Shown: positions 8,468 to 16,672 of the stretch, one piece after another
How positions within the stretch are numbered: position 1 is the stretch's first letter
Layout of the letters: every line of letters starts with the position of its first letter
Assembly: GCA_049718665.1 (NCBI GenBank)
Contig: JBNARO010000007.1
Location: 1 to 64,000, forward strand
Direction: 5' to 3'
Length of the DNA stretch: 64,000 nt
Source: NZ13-RE01 sp049718665
GTDB taxonomy: Bacteria > Dictyoglomota > Dictyoglomia > Dictyoglomales > Dictyoglomaceae
Made by a program: the position numbers and the translations under genes
The notes under the pieces: model-generated
The model's input: the letters and a program-made list of their open reading frames with translations, nothing else
Database searches by the model: none
What the model was told of the DNA's origin: nothing

Positions 8468-10228
8468 ATGGTTAACAAACCATTATTAAGACATATAAAA
8501 AGATTTCTATGGGAACATAGATGGGATTACTTAAAAGGAGTAATATTTCTTCTCCTTGCAGATATATTTCAACTTATCATACCAAGATTTTTAGGCTGGG
8601 GTGTAGACGGATTAAAGAAAGGGAATTTTGGAATTAAAGAAATTTCTATCTACTCTCTTTTATTAATTCTTTTTGCGGTATTAACTGCGGTTTTTAGATA
8701 TTTGTGGAGAATGTCTATAATTCCCACATCACGAAAACTTGAGGCAAAGATTAGAGAAAAATATTTTTCTCATCTTCAAAAATTATCCATAAACTACTTT
8801 AATTATCATAAAACTGGAGAATTAATGGCTTTAGCCACCAATGATCTAAATGCGGTAAGAGAGCTTTTTGGTTTTGGAGTAGTGATGTTTTTTGACTCCT
8901 TATTCTTAGGAATTTTAAGTATTATCTTTCTTATAAATATAAATTTTAATTTAACATTATATCTTTTAATTCCTCTTCCTCTTATAACCCTATCTATATT
9001 CTTTTTTGGGAAAATTACCCATCAAAGATTCAAATATGTTCAGGAGGGATTTGCTCAATTAACAGATAAGGCAGAAGAGACTATTTCGGGAATTAAGGTT
9101 GTAAAAGCATATGTACAGGAAGAAGGAGAACTGAATAATTTTCTAAAGAAAGCAAGAGATCTTTTAGAAAGAAATATAAAATTAGTCAGAGTTTGGGGAT
9201 TTATGTTTCCATCCATTGAGTTTTTGGCTGGAATATGTGTTCTTATAATTTTTTATTTTGGAGGTTCTTCTGTCTTAAGAGGAGAAATATCCTTGGGAGA
9301 TTTTATAGCCTTTAACGGGTATATTGGTCTTTTAGTATGGCCTATGATGGCTTTGGGGCAAGTGGTAAACATATTTCAAAGAGGGAAAGCATCCTTAGAA
9401 AGAATAAATGAAGTCCTTGATGAAATACCTGAAATTAGAGACTGTAAGGATACCTTGTATAAAGACACGCTTGAAGGGAGAATTGTTTTTAAAAATGTTT
9501 ACTTTTCTTATCCTTCTAATAAATCATGGGCTTTAGAAAACATATCTTTTGAAGTTTATCCTGGAAAATTCTTAGGAATTACAGGACCTGTGGGTTCTGG
9601 GAAGACAACTCTTGTAAGTCTTATTCCAAGATTATTTGATATAAACAAAGGCGAAATCTTGATTGATGATATTCCCATTAAAAAATTATCTCTTAATTCT
9701 TTGAGAAAAAATATTGGTTTTGTTCCTCAAGATAGTTTTCTCTTTTCTGATACTATTGCTAACAATATAAGATTTGGGAATTTAAATATATCTGATGAAA
9801 AGATAAAGGAGTTAGTAAAAATTGTGGCTTTGGAAGAAGACTTAAAAGATTTTCCAAAAGGTTTAGATACTGTAGTAGGAGAAAGAGGTGTAACATTATC
9901 TGGTGGGCAAAAGCAGAGAGTTTCCTTGGCAAGAGCTTTAGCTATTGATCCTCCTATTCTTATATTAGATGATGCTTTATCTGCGGTAGATGCTCATACT
10001 GAAAAGGAGATTCTTACAAACTTAAAGGAAATTAGAAAGAATAAAACCCTTATTGTAGTTGCTCAAAGACTTTCTGTAATTCAAGAAGCTGATGAAATCT
10101 TGGTTCTAAAAGATGGAAAGATTATTGAAAGGGGTAATCATGAAAAGTTAATGAAGCTGGGTGGGTTTTATGCAAAGCTTTATGAAGAACAGAGATTAGA
10201 ATCAGAATTGGAGAAGGGTTATGGATAA
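8468..10228 (+). CDS. Heterodimeric ABC exporter subunit with degenerate ATP site
   Basis: A 586-residue ABC exporter half: six-helix type-1 exporter membrane domain (residues about 20-310) and NBD. Walker A GPVGSGKTT, signature LSGGQKQR, Walker B LILDDALSAVD. The usual catalytic Glu after the Walker B Asp is Asp here, as in the TM287 subunit of Thermotoga TM287/288, while the signature is canonical. Its partner is the next gene (8-bp overlap) with the complementary pattern. I chose the ATG at 8468; an in-frame TTG at 8429 lies in the proposed -35. Multidrug export is likely by family; substrate unknown. Confidence 0.9.
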   Translation: MVNKPLLRHIKRFLWEHRWDYLKGVIFLLLADIFQLIIPRFLGWGVDGLKKGNFGIKEISIYSLLLILFAVLTAVFRYLWRMSIIPTSRKLEAKIREKYFSHLQKLSINYFNYHKTGELMALATNDLNAVRELFGFGVVMFFDSLFLGILSIIFLININFNLTLYLLIPLPLITLSIFFFGKITHQRFKYVQEGFAQLTDKAEETISGIKVVKAYVQEEGELNNFLKKARDLLERNIKLVRVWGFMFPSIEFLAGICVLIIFYFGGSSVLRGEISLGDFIAFNGYIGLLVWPMMALGQVVNIFQRGKASLERINEVLDEIPEIRDCKDTLYKDTLEGRIVFKNVYFSYPSNKSWALENISFEVYPGKFLGITGPVGSGKTTLVSLIPRLFDINKGEILIDDIPIKKLSLNSLRKNIGFVPQDSFLFSDTIANNIRFGNLNISDEKIKELVKIVALEEDLKDFPKGLDTVVGERGVTLSGGQKQRVSLARALAIDPPILILDDALSAVDAHTEKEILTNLKEIRKNKTLIVVAQRLSVIQEADEILVLKDGKIIERGNHEKLMKLGGFYAKLYEEQRLESELEKGYG

Positions 10229-12194
10229 TTATTTTGAGGAACAGGAAATATTAGGAAAAGCTTATGATTCTCGTTTGATGAGGAGACTTTTAAAATATGC
10301 AAAACCTCATATGAAGGGTATTATTATCGCTATAATCCTCATATTTTTAATAACTCTTTTAAAACTCTTGAATCCTTACATTATTAAAAATGCTATTGAT
10401 ACAAGTATTAATCCTTTTATTACTATAAGTATTAATGGGAAAGAAGAAAGAGTTTATATCATAGATGATAATAGAAGAAGCCTAATAGGAGAGAGCGAGT
10501 GGAAAAGACTTTTAAAAAAGTATCCTATAAAAAATATTGATGGGAAATTTTATATATTAGAAAAAGATTTAGACAAAATTCCTAAAGAAGATAGAAAAAT
10601 ATTAAGAGCATGGGATTATAAAATATTAAAAGACTCTGCCCTTTTGTATTTCGTAGTAAGTTTATTAATTTTCTTTCTTACCTATGCCCAAGTTTATATC
10701 CTTAACCTAACCTCTCAAAAAATTATTTATGATCTGAGGAAAGACATATTCTCTCACATATTGAGGCTCCCTATGAAGTTTTTTGACAAAAATCCTGTAG
10801 GAAGATTGGTAACAAGAGTTACCAATGATACAGAGACTCTTCAAGAAATGTATAACTCAGTTATCACCAGTGTTGTTGTAGATATATTTCTAATTTTGGG
10901 ATTATCTATTTTCATGTTTATATTAAATTGGAAATTAGCAACTATAATTGTCCTTTCCCTTCCTATTGTAGGATACATGAGCTTCATTTTTAGAAAATAT
11001 GCAAGAGAAGCATATAGAGATTTTAGAATAAGATTAGCTCGTCTTAATGCGTATCTTGCTGAACACATAAGTGGAATAAGAATAACAGAGCTTTTTGCAA
11101 GAGAGAAAGAAAATGAAAAAGAATTTAGAGAAATAAATAATTCTCTATTAAATGCCCAATTAAGATTTATTTTTGTAAACGCTGTATTTAGACCATTGGT
11201 AAATGCCTTAGGAAGCTTTGTAACCTCTGCTCTTATCTTTTTTGGTGGAATTCAGATTATAAGAAATGAAATAACCTTTGGAATGCTCTTTCTTTTCATA
11301 TCCTACTTAGATACCTTCTTTAGACCTATTCAGGATCTTGCAGAAAAATATGATATTCTTCAAAATGCTATGGCATCATCAGAAAGGATATTTCTTCTAT
11401 TAGATGAGCCTATAACTATAAAATCTCCTGAAAAACCCATAAGGTTAAGGAAATTGAAGGGAAAAATAGAATTTAAAAATGTTTGGTTTGCTTATGATAA
11501 AGAATGGGTTTTGAAAGATATATCCTTTACTATAGAGCCAGGAGAAAAAGTTGCTTTTGTAGGGGCTACAGGTGCAGGAAAAACATCTATAACAAATCTT
11601 ATTACTCGCTTATATGATATTCAAAAGGGGGAAATTCTGATTGATGGGATAAATATAAAGGATTTAAGTTTAGAGGAATTAAGAAGTCAAATAAGTATAG
11701 TTCTTCAAGATGTTCATCTTTTTGCTACAGATATTCTTCATAATATTAGACTGAATAGAGAAGATATATCTGAAGAAAAAGTGAGAGAATCTGCAAGATT
11801 AGTTAATGCAGAAGATTTTATTCTTAAACTTCCTCAAGGTTATAGAACACCCGTTCAAGAAAGAGGAGCAACTTTATCTGCAGGTCAGAGACAATTATTA
11901 GCTTTTGCCAGAGCCTTAGTTTTTGATCCTAAAATTTTAATATTAGATGAAGCTACAGCGAATATTGATACAGACACAGAAAGGTTAATTCAGGATGCCT
12001 TGAAGAAGCTAATAGAAGGAAGGACCAGTATTATTATTGCTCATAGGTTATCTACAGTTCAAAATGTAGATACCATATATGTATTGCATAAAGGAAGAAT
12101 TGTAGAGAAGGGGAACCATTGGGAACTTTTAAGAAAGAAAGGGTTGTATTACCATCTTTATCAACTTCAAAATGCAAATTTTATAAAAATGTGA
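10221..12194 (+). CDS. Heterodimeric ABC exporter subunit with catalytic ATP site
   Basis: A 657-residue exporter half. The NBD has Walker A GATGAGKTS and Walker B LILDEATANID with the catalytic Glu, but a non-canonical signature LSAGQRQL; this is the TM288-type partner of the upstream subunit, so one of the two composite ATP sites is degenerate. Between membrane helices 1 and 2 there is an unusual charged insertion of about 80 residues (roughly residues 67-145, from INPFITISI to RAWDYKILK), predicted outside the cell, which accounts for its greater length. Ends at a hairpin terminator. Confidence 0.9.
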   Translation: MDNYFEEQEILGKAYDSRLMRRLLKYAKPHMKGIIIAIILIFLITLLKLLNPYIIKNAIDTSINPFITISINGKEERVYIIDDNRRSLIGESEWKRLLKKYPIKNIDGKFYILEKDLDKIPKEDRKILRAWDYKILKDSALLYFVVSLLIFFLTYAQVYILNLTSQKIIYDLRKDIFSHILRLPMKFFDKNPVGRLVTRVTNDTETLQEMYNSVITSVVVDIFLILGLSIFMFILNWKLATIIVLSLPIVGYMSFIFRKYAREAYRDFRIRLARLNAYLAEHISGIRITELFAREKENEKEFREINNSLLNAQLRFIFVNAVFRPLVNALGSFVTSALIFFGGIQIIRNEITFGMLFLFISYLDTFFRPIQDLAEKYDILQNAMASSERIFLLLDEPITIKSPEKPIRLRKLKGKIEFKNVWFAYDKEWVLKDISFTIEPGEKVAFVGATGAGKTSITNLITRLYDIQKGEILIDGINIKDLSLEELRSQISIVLQDVHLFATDILHNIRLNREDISEEKVRESARLVNAEDFILKLPQGYRTPVQERGATLSAGQRQLLAFARALVFDPKILILDEATANIDTDTERLIQDALKKLIEGRTSIIIAHRLSTVQNVDTIYVLHKGRIVEKGNHWELLRKKGLYYHLYQLQNANFIKM

Positions 12195-12212
12195 TTTTTA
12201 ACACACATTTTT
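12185..12212 (+). terminator. Rho-independent terminator after the ABC exporter pair
   Basis: AAAAATGTG pairs with CACATTTTT across a 10-nt loop; the left arm covers the last codons and the T-run is in the right arm. Confidence 0.55.
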
Positions 12213-12226
12213 ATAAGAAATTTTAG

Positions 12227-12232
12227 TATAAT
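12227..12232 (+). promoter_or_regulatory. -10 element TATAAT
   Basis: TATAAT directly after the exporter terminator and about 39 nt before the ATG of the secreted propeller-like gene; no convincing -35. Confidence 0.4.
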
Positions 12233-12270
12233 AATTCTTGAAGATAGCGAAGATGAGGAGAAAGGATATA

Positions 12271-13473
12271 ATGAAAAGAATATTTCTCTTAACCTTTTTC
12301 TTTTTATTTTTTTCTCTTTCTACCGCTCAAGATATTTTGGAAGTTTCTTTAGTGAAAGTAATAAAATTGGGAAATGAGTCTTTAAATTTCTTTAAACTCT
12401 TGGGAAACATTTTAGCATTTTCTCAAAAGGATATTTTGGTTTTATATAATATAAAAGATGATAAAGAAATATGTAGATTTAGAATAGGTTCATCTAAGGT
12501 TAGAGATTCTGAAGATATATTTGTTACAAACTTTCAATTTTTGGATAATGAGCGGATTTTTGCTGTGAACAATGAACCTTTTTTAGCTTTCTGTAATTTT
12601 TCTAAGAGAAGTATTACTTCTTTTTCTTATGATAAAGAGACTACTTTAACTGTTAAAACGCAAATTCTAACAGAGATGCTTGAAAAGATCGAAGATTTAA
12701 TAGTTTCTCCATTGGGGAATTATTTAGTAGAAAAGATTCATATTTATAATTATTTGATAGGCGGATTTATTTTATTAGATGATTGGTATGAATATAATTT
12801 CTTAACTACATCAAAGAGAGAGAAACTTTTTACTATAAGTACTAAAAAAGATTATTTAGAGTTTGACTTTTCCTTTAGTAATAAAGAACAATATCTTTTT
12901 ATCTTTAATCCTATATTAAGAGATAGTAAAAAAAGTTATGCTTTAATAATAAAAGACCCAAAAACAGGAAAGGATTTAGGATATTTTTATGAAAATGAAA
13001 GAATTGTTGGATTTGATCTATCTAAGAATGATAAATATCTTGCCTTATCCTTAGATAGAAAGGAAGAAACAAAATTAATAGACCTTAACACTCTAAAAGA
13101 ATTTGCGACTTTCCCTTATATAGGAAATCCTATTTTTGGACCTTCTGAGAATCTTTTAGCTATAGAAGGGAATAGTGTAATTACTGTTTTTTCTCTTTCA
13201 AATAATAGAGTATTGTTTAGTATCCGTGGTTCCCATCCTGTATTTTCGTGGGACAATAAATTTTTGGCATATTCCTTAGGGGAGCACTTTCTTGCTCCTA
13301 CGAAGGAAATTGTAGTTTATTCCTGGAATAGAGAAGTGAGAAAAAAGATATTTTTAGATAATGAATATTTTTTAGAAAAAATGGAGTTCACACAAGATGG
13401 GAGATATCTTGTTATACTATTAATGGGAGGAGATGGATATAAAATTCTAATATTTCAAATAAGGGGAGGTTAA
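12271..13473 (+). CDS. Secreted beta-propeller-like protein of unknown function
   Basis: A 400-residue protein with a clear signal peptide (MKRIFLLTFFFLFFSLSTAQ, cleavage after Ala/Gln near residue 19-20). The rest is beta-rich with recurrent patterns such as ILVLYNIKDDKEI, FDLSKNDKYLALSLD, FAYSL-like and FTQDGRYLVILL, reminiscent of WD40 or TolB-type blades, but I cannot assign a family. The start is the ATG preceded by GAGGAGA; an in-frame TTG at 12238 is upstream of the RBS. Followed after 3 nt by a secreted metallohydrolase, so probably one transcript. Confidence 0.65.
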   Translation: MKRIFLLTFFFLFFSLSTAQDILEVSLVKVIKLGNESLNFFKLLGNILAFSQKDILVLYNIKDDKEICRFRIGSSKVRDSEDIFVTNFQFLDNERIFAVNNEPFLAFCNFSKRSITSFSYDKETTLTVKTQILTEMLEKIEDLIVSPLGNYLVEKIHIYNYLIGGFILLDDWYEYNFLTTSKREKLFTISTKKDYLEFDFSFSNKEQYLFIFNPILRDSKKSYALIIKDPKTGKDLGYFYENERIVGFDLSKNDKYLALSLDRKEETKLIDLNTLKEFATFPYIGNPIFGPSENLLAIEGNSVITVFSLSNNRVLFSIRGSHPVFSWDNKFLAYSLGEHFLAPTKEIVVYSWNREVRKKIFLDNEYFLEKMEFTQDGRYLVILLMGGDGYKILIFQIRGG

Positions 13474-13476
13474 AAA

Positions 13477-14205
13477 ATGAAAAAGCTTTTTATTTTGGTT
13501 TTAATAATCTCTATATTTTCTCTTTCTTTTGCTATGGACATCAAATACTTTGGGCATTCCTGTTTTAGACTTCAATTTGATTCAGGATTTTCAGTTATTA
13601 TTGATCCCTTCTCTTTTATAGGATATCCTATTCCTCAAACTGATGCAGATTTACTTATTAGTAGCCATGAGCATGATGACCATTATAATCCTAACTTTTT
13701 AGGGAAAAAAGTAGAAGTAATAGTGGGTACTAAAAATGGTGGAAAGGATTGGAATCTTTTTGAAAAGAAAATAAAAGGTATAAAAATATGGAATATACCC
13801 TTTTATCATGATGAGGTTCAGGGAAAGAAAAGAGGGAAAAACAGCATAATTGTTATAGATGCGGAAGGGATGAGAATAGTTCATTTGGGAGATTTAGGAA
13901 TGGCTCTTACAGATAAGGAACTAAAACTTCTTAATAATGTAGATATTTTATTTCTTCCTGTAGGAGGTTATTACACTCTTTCTCAAAGAGAAGCTCTAAG
14001 AGTTATAAATCAGTTAAATCCTAAAATTGTTATTCCTATGCATTATAAAACGGAATATACTGAAGATTGGCCTATCGCTTCCTTAGATGAATTCCTTAAG
14101 TTAATAAAAAATTTTAAAGTGGTAAAATTAGAGAGCTCTACTTTGAAAATTTCTAAGGATAAACTTCCAAAAACTACAGAAATTTGGATCCTGAGTTATA
14201 AATAA
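13477..14205 (+). CDS. Secreted metallo-beta-lactamase-fold hydrolase (UlaG-like)
   Basis: A 242-residue protein. A signal peptide (MKKLFILVLIISIFSLSFA) precedes an MBL fold: MDIKYFGHSCFRL, then SSHEHDDHYN (HxHxDH metal site), VHLGDLG and PMHYKT. This is the compact UPF0173/UlaG-like architecture, but exported, which is unusual for that group. The substrate is unknown. GGGGAGG lies just before the ATG, 3 nt after the upstream gene. Confidence 0.8.
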   Translation: MKKLFILVLIISIFSLSFAMDIKYFGHSCFRLQFDSGFSVIIDPFSFIGYPIPQTDADLLISSHEHDDHYNPNFLGKKVEVIVGTKNGGKDWNLFEKKIKGIKIWNIPFYHDEVQGKKRGKNSIIVIDAEGMRIVHLGDLGMALTDKELKLLNNVDILFLPVGGYYTLSQREALRVINQLNPKIVIPMHYKTEYTEDWPIASLDEFLKLIKNFKVVKLESSTLKISKDKLPKTTEIWILSYK

Positions 14206-14224
14206 ATATATTTGAGAAGGAGTC

Positions 14225-14252
14225 TTGACAAAGAGATTTAATAAATTATAAT
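14225..14252 (+). promoter_or_regulatory. Strong sigma-A-type promoter for the porin-like gene
   Basis: TTGACA (14225-14230), 16-nt spacer, TATAAT (14247-14252): one of the best consensus promoters in the window. It is followed at the expected +1 by the palindrome ACACGTGT. Confidence 0.8.
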
Positions 14253-14254
14253 TT

Positions 14255-14354
14255 AAATTAACACGTGTCATTTAAGGGAGGTGAAAAAAAGAATAGAAAA
14301 GAAAAAGTTAATTCTTTTTTTCCTTATAATTAATACGTGTAAATTATAAGGAGG
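14255..14354 (+). promoter_or_regulatory. Leader with duplicated ACGTGT/RBS module and RBS-covering hairpin
   Basis: Two related units occur in tandem: ATTAACACGTGTCATTTAAG followed by GGAGGTGA (14257-14284), and ATTAATACGTGTAAATTATA followed by AGGAGGTAA (14329-14357). In the second, CCTTATAATT (14322-14331) and AATTATAAGG (14342-14351) form a perfect 10-bp stem around AATACGTGTA; the stem covers the AAGG of the AAGGAGG ribosome-binding site (14348-14354). Between them GTG at 14281 opens a possible 22-codon ORF whose stop (14347-14349) overlaps that RBS. The ACGTGT palindromes could be operators; the hairpin could gate translation. Confidence 0.5.
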
Positions 14355-14359
14355 TAAAA

Positions 14360-15793
14360 ATGCGTAAAGGGTTTGTATTTTTAGGGATTTTGATTTTTAC
14401 TCTTTTCTCTTTTTCATACGCACAGGAAGTAACTCTCTATGGCTATAGTGAAATAGAAGTAAAAAGTGAGTTCTTAAAAGATGCCAATGGAAATTACACA
14501 AATACCTTAGGACCTGTAAACTTACAATATTGGAATACCTATTTTAAAATCAAAGCAGAACCATCAAGCTGGCTTGAAAGCTATTTTGAACTCAAAATGT
14601 ATCCTAACTTTAGCGATCTATTTAATAAACCAGGGATTATCGAAGTTCAAAAAGCTCACCTTACAGCAAAAAGCTCCCTTTTAAATATAAGAGTTTATTA
14701 TAAAGAAGATGCAACACCCTTTGATGATCCATTACAATTAAATAAGCCCGGAAATCTTCCTGGTTCTTCTTGGATATGGGGAAACGGTATTGAAATATCT
14801 GGAAAAATTTTTGATACAAACTTCTTGGCAGGGATAAATTCCTCTGATCAAATTTCTTACTTAAGATTGAAAAGAAGTTTTGCTCCTCTTCTTGTAGGCT
14901 TCACAGCTATGGGATCAAATTGGGGACAAGCAAATGCTGGAAAGAGTTTATTTGGTGTTGATGTGGTAGGAAAGGTTGGACCTATAGATCTTAAGGCTGA
15001 AGGAATTTATGGAAAATGTGTATGGGGTCCAAATCCTACTGATTCTGAGGGTGGAATGGTTCTTTATGGCGATTTTTCAAGTCAGTTAACACCTGTTATA
15101 AAACTCTACGGTACAGTTAAAAAAGTTGATAAAGGTTATATCAATCAATTCAACTGGTTTAAAACTGATCAAACCCAACTTATCCCAGGAGTAAGTAGTT
15201 CCGCAGGGACATACTTCAAAGTTGGATCAGTAGTTACGCCTCTTTCCAATCTTTCTGTAGAACCTATCTTAGAGTTAATAAACCGAGAGGATATCACTGA
15301 AAAAACTACTAAAATTACAGGAATTATTACTTTTAATCCTATAAAGCAAGTTTCATTAAAGGGCACTGTTGTAAATACCACAGTAAATAACAATACTACA
15401 ACCAGCTTGACAGGAGAAATAACAGTAACTCCTACTTCTAACCTTACAGTATATGGAAAGGTTTATTATCCTTTTAATGGAAAACCCTCTCTTTATGGAA
15501 ATACCACAATTACTCCTCTTAGCAATTTGACTTTCTATGGAGCAATATCTTCTGATCTTAGTTCTAACATTACTTGGATATATCTAAAACCAAGCTACAA
15601 GTTAGTAAAAGATGTAACATTAACAGGAATCTACCAATATAAGAAAGTTGGAGATACTCAAACTCATACAACTTACTATGCAAGTTTGAGTTTCAATAAC
15701 GCTACACTTTATTTTGGATCAGCACCCTCTGAAGAAGGAGCGGATCAAGATTTTGTGAAACAAATTGGTGCAAAAATTTCCTTTGATTTCTAA
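14360..15793 (+). CDS. Porin-like outer-envelope beta-barrel protein
   Basis: A 477-residue exported protein. A signal peptide (MRKGFVFLGILIFTLFSFSYA) is followed by amphipathic beta-strand-rich sequence throughout (for example LYGYSEIEVKSEF, LKPSYKLVKDVTLTGIYQYK), with late repeats of the form ITVTPTSNLTVYGKVYYP / TITPLSNLTFYGAISS. It ends GAKISFDF with a terminal Phe, typical of outer-membrane barrels. Strong promoter and RBS suggest high expression. A maltoporin-like role next to the starch enzymes is inference; no family is certain. Confidence 0.6.
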   Translation: MRKGFVFLGILIFTLFSFSYAQEVTLYGYSEIEVKSEFLKDANGNYTNTLGPVNLQYWNTYFKIKAEPSSWLESYFELKMYPNFSDLFNKPGIIEVQKAHLTAKSSLLNIRVYYKEDATPFDDPLQLNKPGNLPGSSWIWGNGIEISGKIFDTNFLAGINSSDQISYLRLKRSFAPLLVGFTAMGSNWGQANAGKSLFGVDVVGKVGPIDLKAEGIYGKCVWGPNPTDSEGGMVLYGDFSSQLTPVIKLYGTVKKVDKGYINQFNWFKTDQTQLIPGVSSSAGTYFKVGSVVTPLSNLSVEPILELINREDITEKTTKITGIITFNPIKQVSLKGTVVNTTVNNNTTTSLTGEITVTPTSNLTVYGKVYYPFNGKPSLYGNTTITPLSNLTFYGAISSDLSSNITWIYLKPSYKLVKDVTLTGIYQYKKVGDTQTHTTYYASLSFNNATLYFGSAPSEEGADQDFVKQIGAKISFDF

Positions 15794-15809
15794 TAAAGAT
15801 TTAACTTTT

Positions 15810-15833
15810 CGGGGGAGGATTTATCCTCCCCCG
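15810..15833 (+). terminator. Strong GC hairpin terminator
   Basis: CGGGGGAGGA, loop TTTA, TCCTCCCCCG, then ATTTTAA. It follows the porin-like gene and may let only part of the transcription continue to the next gene. Confidence 0.8.
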
Positions 15834-15855
15834 ATTTTAAAGGGGGTTTAGTAAA

Positions 15856-16659
15856 ATGAAAAAGTTTTTGATTTTTGTATTTCTAATTCTTCTTTCTACT
15901 ATTATTTTTGCAGAACCTGTTAAATATCCTTTGGTTTTTAACGATCCTGCGAATGATGATAAAGGACCTGGAACATATACTTATCCCACTGATCCTGTTT
16001 TTAAACCTGGAAGTTTTGATCTAACCAAGGTAGTAATCGATGCAGATAATGAAAATGTATACTTTAAAATATCCTTTAGAGTTCCTATTGAAAATCCATG
16101 GGGAAGTCCCCTTGGACTTTCTGTCCAAACTATTCACATTTATATAGATAAAGATAGGAAAGAAAACTCTGGATTTAGAGATTTCATTCCTGGGGTAAGA
16201 GCTCAAACAACTCCTCAAAATGCATGGGATACTGCTGTTTTAGTAGAGGGATGGCAATCTGAGCTTAAAAGTTCTGTAAAGTCTGCAGCCCCTGAAATGT
16301 ATAAAGCCTGTATTTTCCCAGCAAAAGGAGTAATGGTAGATGGAAATACCATAATTATTCCTGTTCCTAAGAAGACCTTAGGTGGAGATTTTCAAAAAGG
16401 TTGGGGTTTCCAAGTTTTGATCTTAGGGCAAGAGGGTTTCCCTACCCAAGATCCAGTATCTTGCAGAATTAGAGAGGTTTTGTCATCTTCTCAACAGTGG
16501 AGATTTGGAGGTGGAGACGATTTTTACGGTGATCCTAACATTATAGATCTTTTGGATTATGAAGGAATAAGTCAATTTGAAGTTCTAAGTAAGTATAAGA
16601 GCGATGCAAAATTTGAGAAAAATATTTATGCGCAAGTACCCTTTATTTATGTTAAATAG
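15856..16659 (+). CDS. Secreted glucodextranase C-terminal-type domain protein
   Basis: A 267-residue exported protein (signal MKKFLIFVFLILLSTIIFA). The whole mature chain is one glucodextranase-C/DOMON-like beta-sandwich: DPANDD, VFKPGSFDLTKV, ENPWGSPLGLSVQTIHIYID, and QWRFGGGDDFYGDPNIIDL. The same domain, with the same landmarks, forms the C-terminus of the GH57 enzyme encoded 13 nt downstream, so this is a free-standing paralogue, probably a carbohydrate- or surface-binding partner of that enzyme. Confidence 0.8.
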   Translation: MKKFLIFVFLILLSTIIFAEPVKYPLVFNDPANDDKGPGTYTYPTDPVFKPGSFDLTKVVIDADNENVYFKISFRVPIENPWGSPLGLSVQTIHIYIDKDRKENSGFRDFIPGVRAQTTPQNAWDTAVLVEGWQSELKSSVKSAAPEMYKACIFPAKGVMVDGNTIIIPVPKKTLGGDFQKGWGFQVLILGQEGFPTQDPVSCRIREVLSSSQQWRFGGGDDFYGDPNIIDLLDYEGISQFEVLSKYKSDAKFEKNIYAQVPFIYVK

Positions 16660-16672
16660 GGGGTAAAAGATT

